This document shows, piece by piece, positions 43,285 to 54,299 of a DNA stretch of 64,000 nucleotides. The DNA lies in the NCBI GenBank assembly GCA_911728435.2, contig OU452202.1, forward strand, positions 13,309,135 to 13,373,134. Reading direction: 5' to 3'. Below the pieces are notes generated by a model. That model did not search any database, was not told where the DNA came from, and saw only the letters and a list, made by a program, of their open reading frames with translations. Position 1 is the first letter of the stretch. Every line of letters starts with the position of its first letter. The position numbers were made by a program, and so were the translations under genes. The DNA is from Apoderus coryli (lineage: Eukaryota; Arthropoda; Insecta; Coleoptera; Attelabidae).

Positions 43285-43400
43285 GCCTGGTCCATTTTAC
43301 CCAACGGCAAATATCAATTCGCATATTAGGCGCACAGAAGTATTAGACTGGATAGCAAACAATAAACGAATATGTGTTTTATAGTGAAATATAGAGAAAA
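43285..43400 (-). repeat. Inverted partner of the segment at 39745-39840
   Basis: Plus-strand CCATTTTACCCAACGGCAAA, TATCAATTCGCATATTAGG, CGCACAGAAGTATTAGACTG and GGATAGCAAAC are the reverse complement of 39760-39835 with about 10% difference. Confidence 0.75.
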
Positions 43401-43896
43401 TTATTAACAATTCAAAGGTGCTAAGTGCTAATTTTATTAAAATTCATTTTTTCCCTTAGAAATGAGCTTTGTGCCATTGGCAACATTCTACAAAGCGTAT
43501 TAAGTGCCACATCTACCCGAAACAATTTAACCGCTGTCTAAAAATGGTGCCCGCTCTAAGTACACATGACGATCATAGCGTGCTAAGTGCCATCAGTCAT
43601 CTGTTTGTGTTATTTGTGATATGTGCTCGTCTGGTTTAATCTGTTTTTAGTTAGTGGACTCCACTGCCTGCGGTGTCATCGGGATTTTGCACGAATCGAA
43701 AAGCGTAAAGCTTGTAAACCTATGGTTCCTAAAAATTGGCATCCTATTATTAAGAGCAGTCCACACAGTGCGTAGGAGACATGCACAGATTTTTTAACAT
43801 TCAAGCTGCCAGTAATACAGTGTTAAACTTGACAGCAGTCAAAACTACGCATATTCGACATCCAAGAATGTTGTTATGTAAAGATAGTTTTTCTGA

Positions 43897-44046
43897 GTGT
43901 ATAGATTTTAAAAAATGCCAATATTAAAATAAAGTTATCTATCCAAGATGTACAGAAAATAACACTGGGAGAATTGCCTCATGAAAGTCACATAAGTGTC
44001 GATAAAAAAACATTTAAAAGATATGATTCCGTTTTTGGAGAATTTG
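43897..44046. repeat. 150-bp direct repeat, first copy
   Basis: GTGTATAGATTTTAAAAAAT ... TTTTTGGAGAATTTG. It recurs at 44244-44393, 347 bases away, with only two mismatches seen (ATTAAAATA/ATTGAAATA and CTATCCAAG/CTATTCAAG). Similarity continues weakly to 44090 and 44421. This is by far the youngest duplication in the block. Confidence 0.92.
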
Positions 44047-44243
44047 GAACATAAAGATTTTTACATAAAGTTAATCCAATAAGTTTTCGCCAGTTCACCA
44101 CCAATTTGTGGAAAAACTTTGGTGTTCGCTGAGCACAAACACAAACGTTTGGTGCTTGCAAAGACAAGTAGCGAATGTCTAGCGCCGGAATTGTCGGGCA
44201 TTTACTTCTTATGGGAAATAGTATTTCACTTATTAGGCTAACA

Positions 44244-44393
44244 GTGTATAGATTTTAAAAAATGCCAATATTGAAATAAAGTTATCTATTCAAGATGTAC
44301 AGAAAATAACACTGGGAGAATTGCCTCATGAAAGTCACATAAGTGTCGATAAAAAAACATTTAAAAGATATGATTCCGTTTTTGGAGAATTTG
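44244..44393. repeat. 150-bp direct repeat, second copy
   Basis: Second copy of the unit at 43897-44046. The segment just before it (44110-44240: TTGGTGTTCGCTGAGCACAA, GTGCTTGCAAAGACAAGTAG) recurs a third time in part at 44765-44890, so several overlapping units were copied here. Confidence 0.92.
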
Positions 44394-45639
44394 CAACAAC
44401 AATAAGTTAATACAATAAGTTTTCCATGACACTTTATACATGTGGTTAAACACATTATGGCACTTAGCACGTTTCCAATTTCGTTTTTGAAAATATATTT
44501 TTTATATAAAAATATTGATTTTTGTAAAATTTTTATTTAATTTATGTATTTCAAAGTAACTCGAATATATGTTCTATTTTTTTGTAACGCAAAAATAAAG
44601 TATTTAAAAAGTGTTTCTTAAATATCTCAAGTTTTTATTTGTGGCACCTAGCACCTTTGAAATTTCCAGTCTTCAATTATTGAATATGAGTGTCGTAGTT
44701 TAGCACTAGAAAAAAAAACTATTTTTTTATTCAAATACAATTTATAAAAAAACCTCAACCTTTTTTGGTGTTCGCTGATCACAAACACAAACGTTTGTGG
44801 TGCTTGCAAAGACAAGTAGGGAATGTCGCCGGCATTGTGGGGCTTGTGTACTTCTTATGGGAAATAGTATTTGACTTATTAGGCTAACAGAACCATTAAA
44901 CTGTACAATTGTAGCAAATTACATGCAGGCGTATATTATTATTTTTAAACGACCAAATACAGTAAAATCTCTCAGCCTTTGGGGAATCGTATATAGAGGG
45001 GTGGTCGCGTAGAAGAACGTATGTGGTAGAACTAACTATAAAGCTAATTATAAAAATTAAGTCAACTGATTTGCAACATGGATGGGATGGGTAGCCGTTT
45101 GGCAGATCATGAAACGGACCAGTATTGTTTCTCAATGCCAGCGGGTCTGTTGACCATAAGTGATCGACACCTACTTCCTGAAACCAATTAAATATCTGGA
45201 AAGCTCAATTATATTTCTTTCGCGTACGTGGACCAAATAGAACGATTTGTCTTTTAAAACATACTTTGGGTAATCTGGAGTCCTCCATTTGTGGAATTTA
45301 AACAAGAATATTTGTGTTTGACAGTAAAACACAGTGGCAGAATATTGTAACCATGATTTGTTCAATAGTTTTTCTTAGATTAATAAAATGAAAGAAGATC
45401 TATCAAATTAGATAATAATTTTTAGTAAGACCTCAAGTGGATGAAACTTTTTGCAGTCACTGTATACAGTGACAGTGTATACAGTATACGACACGAGCGG
45501 CACACGTTGGGAGTTTAAGCATCAAGATTTATATGTGCAAAGCCAGCGCTTTCTTTTAAATATTTATCATCAGTTAAAGTCTGAAAATAATGAAGTGACG
45601 AATACACATATTATAAAATACGTTCTATAGAAAATGTCA

Positions 45640-47990
45640 CTGACTAAGTGAGTAAAATTTGTTGTTAGTTTATAATATCAGAAGTATATTATTATATTCC
45701 CATAAGCAGTAATGGGGTAAAATGGGACAATTTCAATTTCCAGGTAAATTGTTAGAAATGATACATATCTCATTCAAGTGGGACTTTTATCTATACAAAC
45801 AACTTGTCCTGAAATTAGTAGGGAGGGAATCGATGTTCAACTATTTGAAATACGATCAATGTTTATGAACGTAATGTGGTAAATGCGTCCTATAAATAAT
45901 TACTATAAGTCATCACAAGATTTTTGCTTTAATTACTTTACGGAAACTCAATTTACCAAAAATACTTGCGTGTTAACTAACAGCTGGTCAAATTGTAGCC
46001 ATTTTTTACGGCATGACTGCAACACAACCCTACGAGATGCATTTGAAGATTAAGGCCGTATTTCCATCTGCCTTTTTTTACATCCTTCTGGTTGTCCACT
46101 CGCACACCTCAAGTGCCTCTTGAGAACCACACTGCACTCACTATCATGCACACATCACCATTCATTTAACAACTGGTCCGATTCATGAACCGCCAAACGA
46201 CCACCCATCCAAGTAGCAACCGGTTCCACGTTCCACATAGGTACACGACGCCACGGTCGTCAGCGTGTGTGTTAACTCTACTACAGCGCAGCTGCAACCA
46301 ACCTATGCAGCTATTGCAAAAGATTGAAAGACACAGAAGCCTCAAACTCGAAGTATAAGGTTGAGTGTCCATAAAGTGTTGGAAATTGCAGAGGTTCACC
46401 GTACTTATAGTTCCGACAAGTAGTGATCTACGGTTAAAACTTAAGTACCGAAATCTGATTCCCGGAATGAAAAATTGCAGTTATGATGAGACGAATTGTG
46501 AAATAAAAATAACATCCATGATTTCCAGATGTGAGTAAAGTTTCGGGATACATACTCAACTATGTACCCCATAATATTTTCTACTCTTTGAGTTTGAAGT
46601 TATTGCATAACAAAGTAGGATTTATTTAATTTGATTATATAATAGGCTGCACTTATGTGAGCCTAATAAGCGAAATGTTATTTTCCATAAGAAGTAATCC
46701 AACCACGAGCATATCGAGCATTCTGAGTTTAATTATCACGAACTAAGTCCAATTATTATAATACGTATCAAATATGGCACTTTTAGTTTAGAAATTGTTA
46801 GCTTTATCCCAAAATTATTAAGCTTTTACGTATACTCTTTTGATCTACAGGGTGAGTTATCAGTGCGTCGAAGTTCGATATTCTCAAAGACCAAAAATTT
46901 CACGGAAGACTAAGCAGCCAGTGTGTAGGCAGTCGTAAAGTACGTATTTTAAAATTATTGTTATTTGTACAGGGTAGCTCATCTCATCAGGGTGAACCAA
47001 ACTTACGTTTTTTTAAATGGAAAGCCCTATTTATTATTCCACAATTTCATTGGTTTACTTGACATTAATCATACCAAAATTTTAGAAAATTATACAGAGT
47101 GGTTCAAAAGTTACCACTAGTATTATATGCAAAACATGGCGAATTCTAAGGCTTCTATACTAGAACTGAAATAATTTAAACTCTCATTTGGAAAATTCGA
47201 GTAAAACGCAAATTTGAGTCTGGACTCATCCTGTATACAGGTTTTGCACTATATACTAACAATTATCTTTTTCTAAAAGTTGGTAACTATCAAAAAGCTA
47301 TGCCCGTAAGAAGCAGAGTTTAAATTTTTTCAGTTCCAGTACAGAAGCCTTCGAATTCGCAATGTTTTGCATATAATACTAGTGGTAACTTTTGAACCAC
47401 TCTGTATAATTTTCTAAAATTTTGGTATGATTAATGTCAAGTAAACCAATGAAATTGTGGAATAATAAATAGGGCTTTTAATTAAAAAAACCGTAAGTTT
47501 GGTTCACTCTGATGAGATGAGCCACGCTGTACAAATAACAATAATTTTAAAAAACTTACTTTACGACTGCCTACACACTGGCTGCTTAGTTTTGCGTGAA
47601 ATTTTTGGTCTTTGAGGTAATATCGAACTTCGACGAACTAATAACTCACCCTGTATATTCATTCATTTTCACTTCAAGAGGCGTTGCAATTTATGTATTG
47701 TATCAACTTTATTGCTGATACTTCTGTTTGCCTAATAAGCGAAATGTTATGTCCCATAAGAAGTAATGTGGGGTAAAAGCGACCACGAGGATAGAGCGTT
47801 ATTTTTCTGAGCTTAATCACGAACTTGTCAGTAGATGGAAGTCCAATTATATTTTACTCATCAGATATGGCAGTTTTAGTGTAGCAAATGGGGTATATCC
47901 CAAAATTATTTAGCGTTACGAGGCTGCACAACTTCTCAAAATACGTCTAGAAGTTTTTGCGTGCTCGTTTTTGATCTATATGTAATCAGT
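45640..47990 (+). repeat. Segmental duplication, copy B
   Basis: Same block order as copy A: AATTAGTAGGGAGGGAATCG, ATGCGTCCTATAAATAATTA, CTTGCGTGTTAACTAACAGC, CCACCCATCCAAGTAGCAAC, AAGATTGAAAGACACAGAAG, TTATGATGAGACGAATTGTG, then the motif units. It carries the 806-bp fold-back element 46848-47653, which copy A lacks. After it, motif units at 47717 and 48188 extend the array; the piece 47790-47985 repeats the post-motif part once more (TTAATCACGAACTTGTCAG, ATATCCCAAAATTATT). Confidence 0.85.
46848..47653. mobile_element. 806-bp fold-back transposon, arms ~330 bp
   Basis: CAGGGTGAGTTATCAGTGCG at 46848 and ...CTAATAACTCACCCTG at 47653. The arms 46848-47184 and 47325-47653 are inverted repeats of over 90% identity. 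The TA target is duplicated (46846-46847, 47654-47655). The empty site is preserved in copy A as GATCTATATTCATTC around 42149-42150. The 140-bp centre holds CATCCTGTATACAGG. It encodes no protein and so must have been moved by a transposase in trans. Confidence 0.95.
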
Positions 47991-48585
47991 AATACTTAAT
48001 CGTTTTATCCTCATGAATTCCTTTAATTAACAAAGTTATGGAAAAAACAGACTTGCAGGTTTATGAAGGTACTACAAAAAAACAACATATTTGTTCTTTT
48101 AAAATTAAGAATATAGTTTGTCTCCATATATACAAAATTTCGATAACAATATTTTTTAATCATGCAATTTGACACAGTTTAATGGTTCTGTTAGCCTAAT
48201 AAGTGAAATACTATTTCCTATAAGAATGTGGGGAATGACGCACACGATTTCTTTAAAAGTACGGATCACACCAACTGTGGGGGTTGTTAATTTAAATTCC
48301 ATCTAGATAGACATTGAGTCTTTTTTTTTTTTACCTATTGGTCTACATTAAAAAAAAATGAGGTTCAGCGATAAGTCCCTGTAAAGTTTAGTTTGTATTG
48401 AAGTCCGCAACCACACAGCAGCCGACTGTATAGATAGGGCTTCCTAGAGGAGCCTACTCTAACAATATTTCTCCACCTTTCGAAAAGAGCAGACAGGTTC
48501 AATATAATTTGTTTACCTGAAGCAAATATTAATTGTGTACATTAATCTTTGCCCGAAGTATTCGGATAAATCAGGGAAACAAACC

Positions 48586-48817
48586 GTTAAGATTCTCCAT
48601 CACGACAAAGCGAGTTCTCATACATCATGTCATAAATAATTTTTTGAGTGCTTACAAGATCGAATTGATGGGTCATCCACCGTACAATCCTGATTTAGCC
48701 CCCAAAGACTTCTTTGTTTTCCCGCACACCAAGTGTCTTGATCTTCGTGCGGAATATTTTTTAAATCAAGAACGGAGTATTTTTAAAATCAATAACGTGA
48801 TTTTCGATAATAAATGT
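48586..48817 (+). pseudogene. mariner (DD34D) transposase C-terminal relic
   Basis: The first frame gives KTVKILHHDKASSHTSCHK and a stop; the HHD is the second catalytic Asp (codon at 48604). A shifted frame then gives NNFLSAYKIELMGHPPYNPD and LAPKDFFVFPHTKCLD, with the third Asp in PKDFF. The chain continues RAEYFLNQE to a stop at about 48818. This is the standard mariner layout (HHDNAS.HTS...HPPYSPDLAPNDFFLFP). The upstream half, with the first Asp, is not seen. Confidence 0.8.
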
Positions 48818-49579
48818 TGATATACAACAAGCCGTGGAAGTTTTAAGGTGAAGGGATCCTTTATTTCATCAGTTGTATCCGAGTAAGATTTTAATTTTGG
48901 TACTTCTGATTGCCTAGTAAGTGAAATGCTATTTACCATACCAATGTGGAAGGAAAAATTGAGGTTTTCCTCTACGCAATAAAGGAGGTTGACTTTTATT
49001 TCAAGAAAATTTAGCTATAATTTGTAAAACTTCAATTTAATTACATAACACAAGGTAGAAAGATGTACACAGAGCTATAACTCATCAGTTGACAACCCGG
49101 GTGTGCTCGTATGATCCTAATAAATTAATCATTAATACATGATAATGATGAGTGATATGTACTTTACAATCCCAACGCAAACTGCAGCATATAAACTATG
49201 GTAAATCCAAATTGCACTGTTTGTGCAATCATTTCAATTTTCCATTCTTGTGCTACTATGAAATCAAATTTATGCAGTAAAATTACACTACGACAAAGCA
49301 ATATAATAGTTTAGTTCGAAGCAGTTCTAAGTAAAGAAATCGTTATAATCTTATTTAATTAAATTGTGTTTCGTTGCATGAAATATTTTATGTAGTTAGC
49401 ATGAATTTTGCTATGTGTATATAGCCTGATAGTTATGGTGCCCTAATAATTAAAATCTTATTTTCCGTAAGAATAATGTGGGAATTCGGACAAAAAAATT
49501 CATCTGTACGGGTAAATGTGAAGAATATTTATTTTCTTAGTATTGTACTTTTCTTGAACCTTGTTTTAATATTTTTATT

Positions 49580-49707
49580 ATTTTCCTTTCTTGGGATATA
49601 AGGTTGTTAAAAGCGAATTTTTTTCTTCTGAAATATTTTTATTTCACGTCATCGTACAATGTTTCGGCATTTAAATAAGAACCTTATATCCCAAGAAAGG
49701 AAAATAA
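49580..49707. repeat. 28-bp perfect inverted repeat with 72-nt spacer
   Basis: TTATTTTCCTTTCTTGGGAT (49580) continues ATAAGGTT; its exact inverse AACCTTATATCCCAAGAAAG ends at 49707. The spacer contains TACAATGTTTCGGCATTT, which inverted (AAATGCCGAAACATTG) resembles the other Penelope-like tails. Confidence 0.8.
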
Positions 49708-49719
49708 TGCGTAAGGACT

Positions 49720-50900
49720 CCACAATTAAAAACAATATAGGACAGCAGCAATTAATATGAAATTAAGGGCAATTATGTCCGTTACAATGATAATGATGAT
49801 TTAGGATTTGAAAATAACAAGTTTGAATTCTATGTTGATTGTTGTGTTTCCGATTTTTATTTGATTCTACAGGGTGGTCTACCGAAATATATGCATCTAG
49901 CTTTGTTTCTTTTCGTAAAATTCATAGCTCGGACACGTCAATTTTGCTTTGACAGGGGGAAATATTTTAACCATATTTTCCAACACGTTTAATCTCCTAT
50001 CAGGGGACAAAATCACTAATGGATAGTGGGCTCGAGTGCTACATGTTATGAACGTTCGTGTATTAGAATACATCTTGCTGTTTGATGAATATCGAGAATT
50101 AACTCTGAACAGATTCCAGTTGAGTATATTGAAGATGTGATCCAGCTACCTGAATTACTGCAAAAATTAAAATCTATAGGTGTTTCTTGAAATAACGAAA
50201 ATAGGGTACACAAACTCTACTAAATTGTATCCAACTTTGTATCCTAACCATAAAGCCATGCCTAATTTAGATATTATTACTGCTTGATAACGCAATAGCC
50301 TTTATTAATAATAGCATAAGTCAATAATAGTTACAATAGAGGAAAATATTTCATTTCATATTATTTATTTTACAAAATAAAATAGCTGCTGTATGTAATG
50401 TAATTCGAATTTATTTAATGAATTTGTTAGTGATTTTCGTCATTTATTCCAGATTCATATAATGTGATAACATAAATATATCAAACACACACAAATTTAT
50501 TATTTGTAGTGAAGCGTGTTATTTTTTCGATTTGCATATGTAATGTAGTTATTGACAATATTTGTTTTTACTATTTTTGGATAAATAGGGTAGTTAATTA
50601 ATGCCGATTTCAAATAATGCAAATTGGTCACTTTTAATAATTTAGTATAATTTAATAATATTGTGGGACCATCCGTAGATTTCGACTATATATTTATATA
50701 AATATATGCGGAAAAATAAAAATTATATAAGGGTTCAACATTTTTTGCAAATGACAGTTACAAGCTTTGTGAATTTACAAGTGCTTTTGGATATTTTTGA
50801 GATAGTTTTCTGTCAATTTATCTTAATAGTAAATATTGCCGTATTTTAGTAGATAGTATCATAGAATACCGTAGAATTATGGCCTTAATTTGAAATTTAT
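49720..50900. other. No gene recognised
   Basis: AT-rich DNA with a single TACAGGGTGGTCTACC terminus at about 49869 and a repeated CTTATCTTATCTTATGA end at about 50915 that may be the tail of another element. Confidence 0.5.
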
Positions 50901-50957
50901 AAGGCTGATCTTATCTTATCTTATGAAAGTGAGGAGAGAATAGCAAAGCATTCAGAA

Positions 50958-51470
50958 AACTAAATAGGGATATTTCTAGGTCTGTAAGAAGGGACTTTCG
51001 AAATTATAATAAGAAACACATAACACAAGTAATTGAGGAGAATAAAAGTTTAAAAGTGCTAAGGAGAAACCTCACGGAAGGCAGGAAAAACATTTGCAGG
51101 CTCGGTGATGGAAGCGGCAATATTCAGACAGGGAGAGCGGAGGTTCTTAAAATGTTGGATCGGAGGATATTCCAGAAATAACTATCGACGAAATCACAAC
51201 CTCGCTTAAAGAAATGAAATATAACAGATCTCCAGGAGACGACGATATAGTTGTCGAGTCAATCAAAGAAGGGGGCGAAGCTCTAAAATACGCTATCCAA
51301 ATGCTCTTTAAAGTATGTCTTCTTAAGGGCACAACTCCTTCCCAGTGGCATAATGCCATTGTGGTCATAAAAAGGGCGACATCACAGATCTAAAAAATTA
51401 TCGGCGCATCAGCTTACTTTCTCACATCTATAAGCTATTCAGAAAAATTCATATGTATTTCACTTACATA
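50958..51470 (+). pseudogene. RTE-type LINE relic: linker and RT fingers
   Basis: First frame: LNRDISRSVRRDFRNYNKKH, ITQVIEENKSLKVLRRNL, EGRKNICRLGDGSG and RAEVLKML. After a frameshift near 51160: DIPEITIDEITTSLKEMKYN, RSPGDDDIVVESIKEGGEAL, LLKGTTPSQWHNAIVV. After another shift near 51375: KKGDITDLKNYRRISLLSHI and YKLF. This is the typical order of RTE-clade ORF2 between endonuclease and RT palm (NNRSPG.D.I, TP..W..A..V..HKKGD..NY.PISLL). The catalytic palm is missing. Confidence 0.85.
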
Positions 51471-51659
51471 GTAAATTTGATTAAAACATAGTGAAATCAA
51501 ATCAGGCTGAAAAGACTGGCGACAAATAGTTACCAGTGGTTTGAAGTGTTGATGAAAGCAAATAGAAAATGGTAATTGTCCCAAAGAGCAAATCAACGTC
51601 AAGCGTAACAATCTTAAAACTGTACAAGTCTTTGGTCACAGTTGCAATATGCCTAGAGT

Positions 51660-51840
51660 GTTTGGTCGCCTTATTTTGCTAAATATATAGAAGCTTTAGA
51701 GAGGGTCCAAAAGAGATTTACGAAGCTTCCAAAAGCGATTTGCAACCTGCATTATGAAGATCAAATAAGAGCGTTAAATTTAAAAACGGGTGCAACGAGG
51801 GGATTTCATAGAAGAATATAAACTGCTAGTAACAATACGT
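51660..51840 (+). pseudogene. Non-LTR RT thumb relic (CR1/RTE-like)
   Basis: Frame: VWSPYFAKYIEALERVQKRF, TKLPKAICNLHYEDQIRALN and LKTGATRG. A one-base shift then continues RGDFIEEYKLL. This matches the block VWSPY..KDI..LERVQRR.TK...GL..L.YEERL..L.L.TLE.RR.RGDLIE.YK. It lies 190 bp after the RTE-type relic and may be the far end of the same internally deleted copy, though the block is common to several clades. Confidence 0.75.
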
Positions 51841-51869
51841 GGTCTACTTGCATCATTGGTATCCATATA

Positions 51870-52490
51870 CAGGGTGTCCCATTTAAGTTATTTGTTTTTT
51901 TATGTAGAATACGATTCTGTAATAAAAAAATCTATGTCTCTATTTAAAAAAAAACCAAAGTTGACCTTGAGATAACTTTGAAACGGTTGTCAAATTCGCA
52001 AATGGATACCACCACTGCATTTGCCCCACAATAGCAAACAACTTTTATTTGAACTTTTTTTCAGAAAAATGTGCCGTTTTTAATATATAAGTATGTAAAT
52101 ATTTAAAATTATTTGGTGTTCAGGTATCATTCAAATAAAACAGCGAGTCATATAAAAAATCGTTTTTCTTATATTTTGATTCAAACGCATCCCCGACATT
52201 TGAGAATTCGTAAACTTTGGCAGCACTGTTAAAAGATTGTAGCAAGTATTTAAAACTTCTGTACTTTCAGTTTACAACGCTTCCATTTACGTCACAACTT
52301 CAAACAGTTTTTCTTAAAAATATATTTCTACCCTATATAGCTATTAGGTACTTAGCTGGGCAACTGGGCATATTACACTAAACGCCGAACACGTACGTAT
52401 AAGTATGTTGAATATATTTTAGAAATAGGAAATTTGATTGCCACATCTATCAACTAAATAAATAGCTGTAGTCTACATAAAAGCATACCT
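51870..52490. other. Left transposon terminus without a matching right end
   Basis: TA plus CAGGGTGTCCCATTTAAG at 51868 starts an element-like stretch, but no inverted CACCCTG follows before the next element at 52494. No coding sequence is seen. Confidence 0.5.
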
Positions 52491-52493
52491 ATA

Positions 52494-53359
52494 CAGGGTG
52501 TCCGTAGAGTAACGGAACGGGCGATTATTTTCAAAATGGTACATTTTTAAGCCAAAACACGTCAGTTTTGATGTACGTTTGTAGCCTACGTATTTGATCT
52601 AAAAGTCATGTTTGTTTCTTATTGCAATCCCTATTTTTTAGGGCACTTTTGAGTTGTTGCTGTCGTCCTGAGTACAATGATGTGTCACATGTAGGGGGTA
52701 ACATTAGAACATTTTTGAGAAATGGCAGCTTTTCCTATTTCCGTTATTCGCTATAACTGCTGTTATTGTACTAAACAAATGCGCGTCTAACCCATTCGAC
52801 CTTGAATCGCTCTATACCTTGTTATGGTTCACCCACATAGCGAGATCGCCCGATTTGACCACTTAGACTTTTTTCTATGGGGAAATCTCAAAAACCGTAA
52901 AATAGGCCCCAAAATTTAGATAAATTAAGGCGAGATGCAATTGATCACTCCCGGGGTCAGAGAAAACGTGCAACGCTCATTTGTGGAAAAGTAAGCCTAT
53001 GGCCAAACAGTTAACGGTGTCTATTTTGAGCAACTGGTCTAGATAGACAGTCCTCCCAAAAACAAAATTAATTAGGAATTCTCGTTATTTCATTAATCAT
53101 AAAGCGACACAACCAAAAGCGGATCAGGTGGCCAGAACCTTTCTCAGAAATTCTCATATGTTAAACTTTACATCATTGTACTAAGAACTCAAAAGTGTCT
53201 TAGAAAAATATGGCTTGCAATTTGAAACAAACATGGCTTCGATGGTGGATCAAATACATAGACTACGAAATTGCTAAACATAACAAAAATGCTGCTTTTC
53301 TTTTAAAAATGTACCATTTTGAAAATAATCACCCGTTCCCTTACTTTACGGACATCCTG
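52494..53359 (+). mobile_element. DD41D-type element with ~190-bp inverted repeats
   Basis: Starts CAGGGTGTCCGTAGAGTAAC and ends ...TTTACGGACATCCTG, with TA on both sides (52492-52493, 53360-53361). The left arm ATTATTTTCAAAATGGTACA, ...AAGTCATGTTTGTTTC and GGGCACTTTTGAGTT is matched inverted on the right down to about 53170. Between the arms lies a DD41D transposase scrap. The length of 866 bp shows strong internal deletion. Confidence 0.87.
52830..53045 (+). pseudogene. DD41D transposase C-terminal relic
   Basis: ARSPDLT in one frame, then after a one-base shift LDFFLWGNLKN with the third catalytic Asp. Further on ITPGVRENVQRSFVEK and QTVNGVYFEQLV form the C-terminal end typical of the group (...R.V..S...R...C...NG.HFE.L.). 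Several stops interrupt it. The parts with the first and second Asp are lost. Confidence 0.8.
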
Positions 53360-53399
53360 TATAATAACGTTACAGTGCATATATGCCGGGTAACAGTTC

Positions 53400-54150
53400 T
53401 ATTACCAAATTGACGTGATATTTTATGGACCAATGTAATAAAACAACAAATAACCCCGCATGTTTTGTGTAATATATACCGTTCTTGCTATGAATCGTTA
53501 TTTATCTTAAGTTTAGTATTTAATTATTATTTTTTTAATTGAGAAATAGTGTTATTTAATAGACCTGAAACAACATTTTTTTTTGCTTGTTGATTGCTCA
53601 AAGGGTGGGGTTCTTCCCCACTTGATCCATGGACTCTACATGGAAGTTAGTTACAAAATACAGATTACCCAGCTAAAGGTGTTGGAGTGTACCGGCACAG
53701 ACCCAAGTCAAAAATTTCACAATGTCTGAGAATAGCCTTCTTTAGGCAAGCCATGAAACAGTATACTTGGCAACGTTGAGTTCCAGTCAATGTGTGTATG
53801 TTTACATTATTACATTGCTTTAGTATTTTCGTTTCAGGGATTCATTTTTGAGAGTTATTTAGGAAAAATTATCGAAATTTAAAAAAATAATAATTTCGTC
53901 GTTATAATGAGTTTAAAAATGTTTTCAAGACATGTCAAATGTTATTCTAATTATTCTCTTTTTTGCGCTTTTTATGCATGCTAATGCGTTAATTATTATA
54001 AAACCTTAAACATTTAAATTACGACTTAATTAACTCAACTACCATGCAGTGGTTATAAGAGGTACTATTCACGAAGAATAACAGTTACATTTACACTAAA
54101 TTTAGACAAGTTGTCATTGACATTTAAGACAATTAAGAAAATTCACTGTC
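53400..54150. other. No gene recognised
   Basis: AT-rich DNA. A less AT-rich stretch at 53590-53770 shows no frame that I can recognise. Confidence 0.5.
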
Positions 54151-54174
54151 CAATGATTTCTAAATTGTGATATC

Positions 54175-54285
54175 ACCACTGATGATGAGATTTTTCAATC
54201 TCGAAACATGTATGTTTTTTTCTGACGATTTGATTATCTATATGAAGTACGCATTATATGGAGTAGACGTCTTTTATTCCTATAA
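54175..54285 (+). repeat. Penelope-like 3' tail, second copy
   Basis: CACCACTGATGATGAGATTT, CAATCTCGAAACATGTATG and ATTATATGGAGTAGACGTC align with the tail at 22240-22325. The two copies are diverged by roughly one third. Confidence 0.5.
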
Positions 54286-54299
54286 CCGATTATTTTACA

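Noticed and set aside
49980..50210. Plus frame around VRVLEYILLFDEYREL
   Set aside because: Short, interrupted, and not matching any transposase or host family I know.
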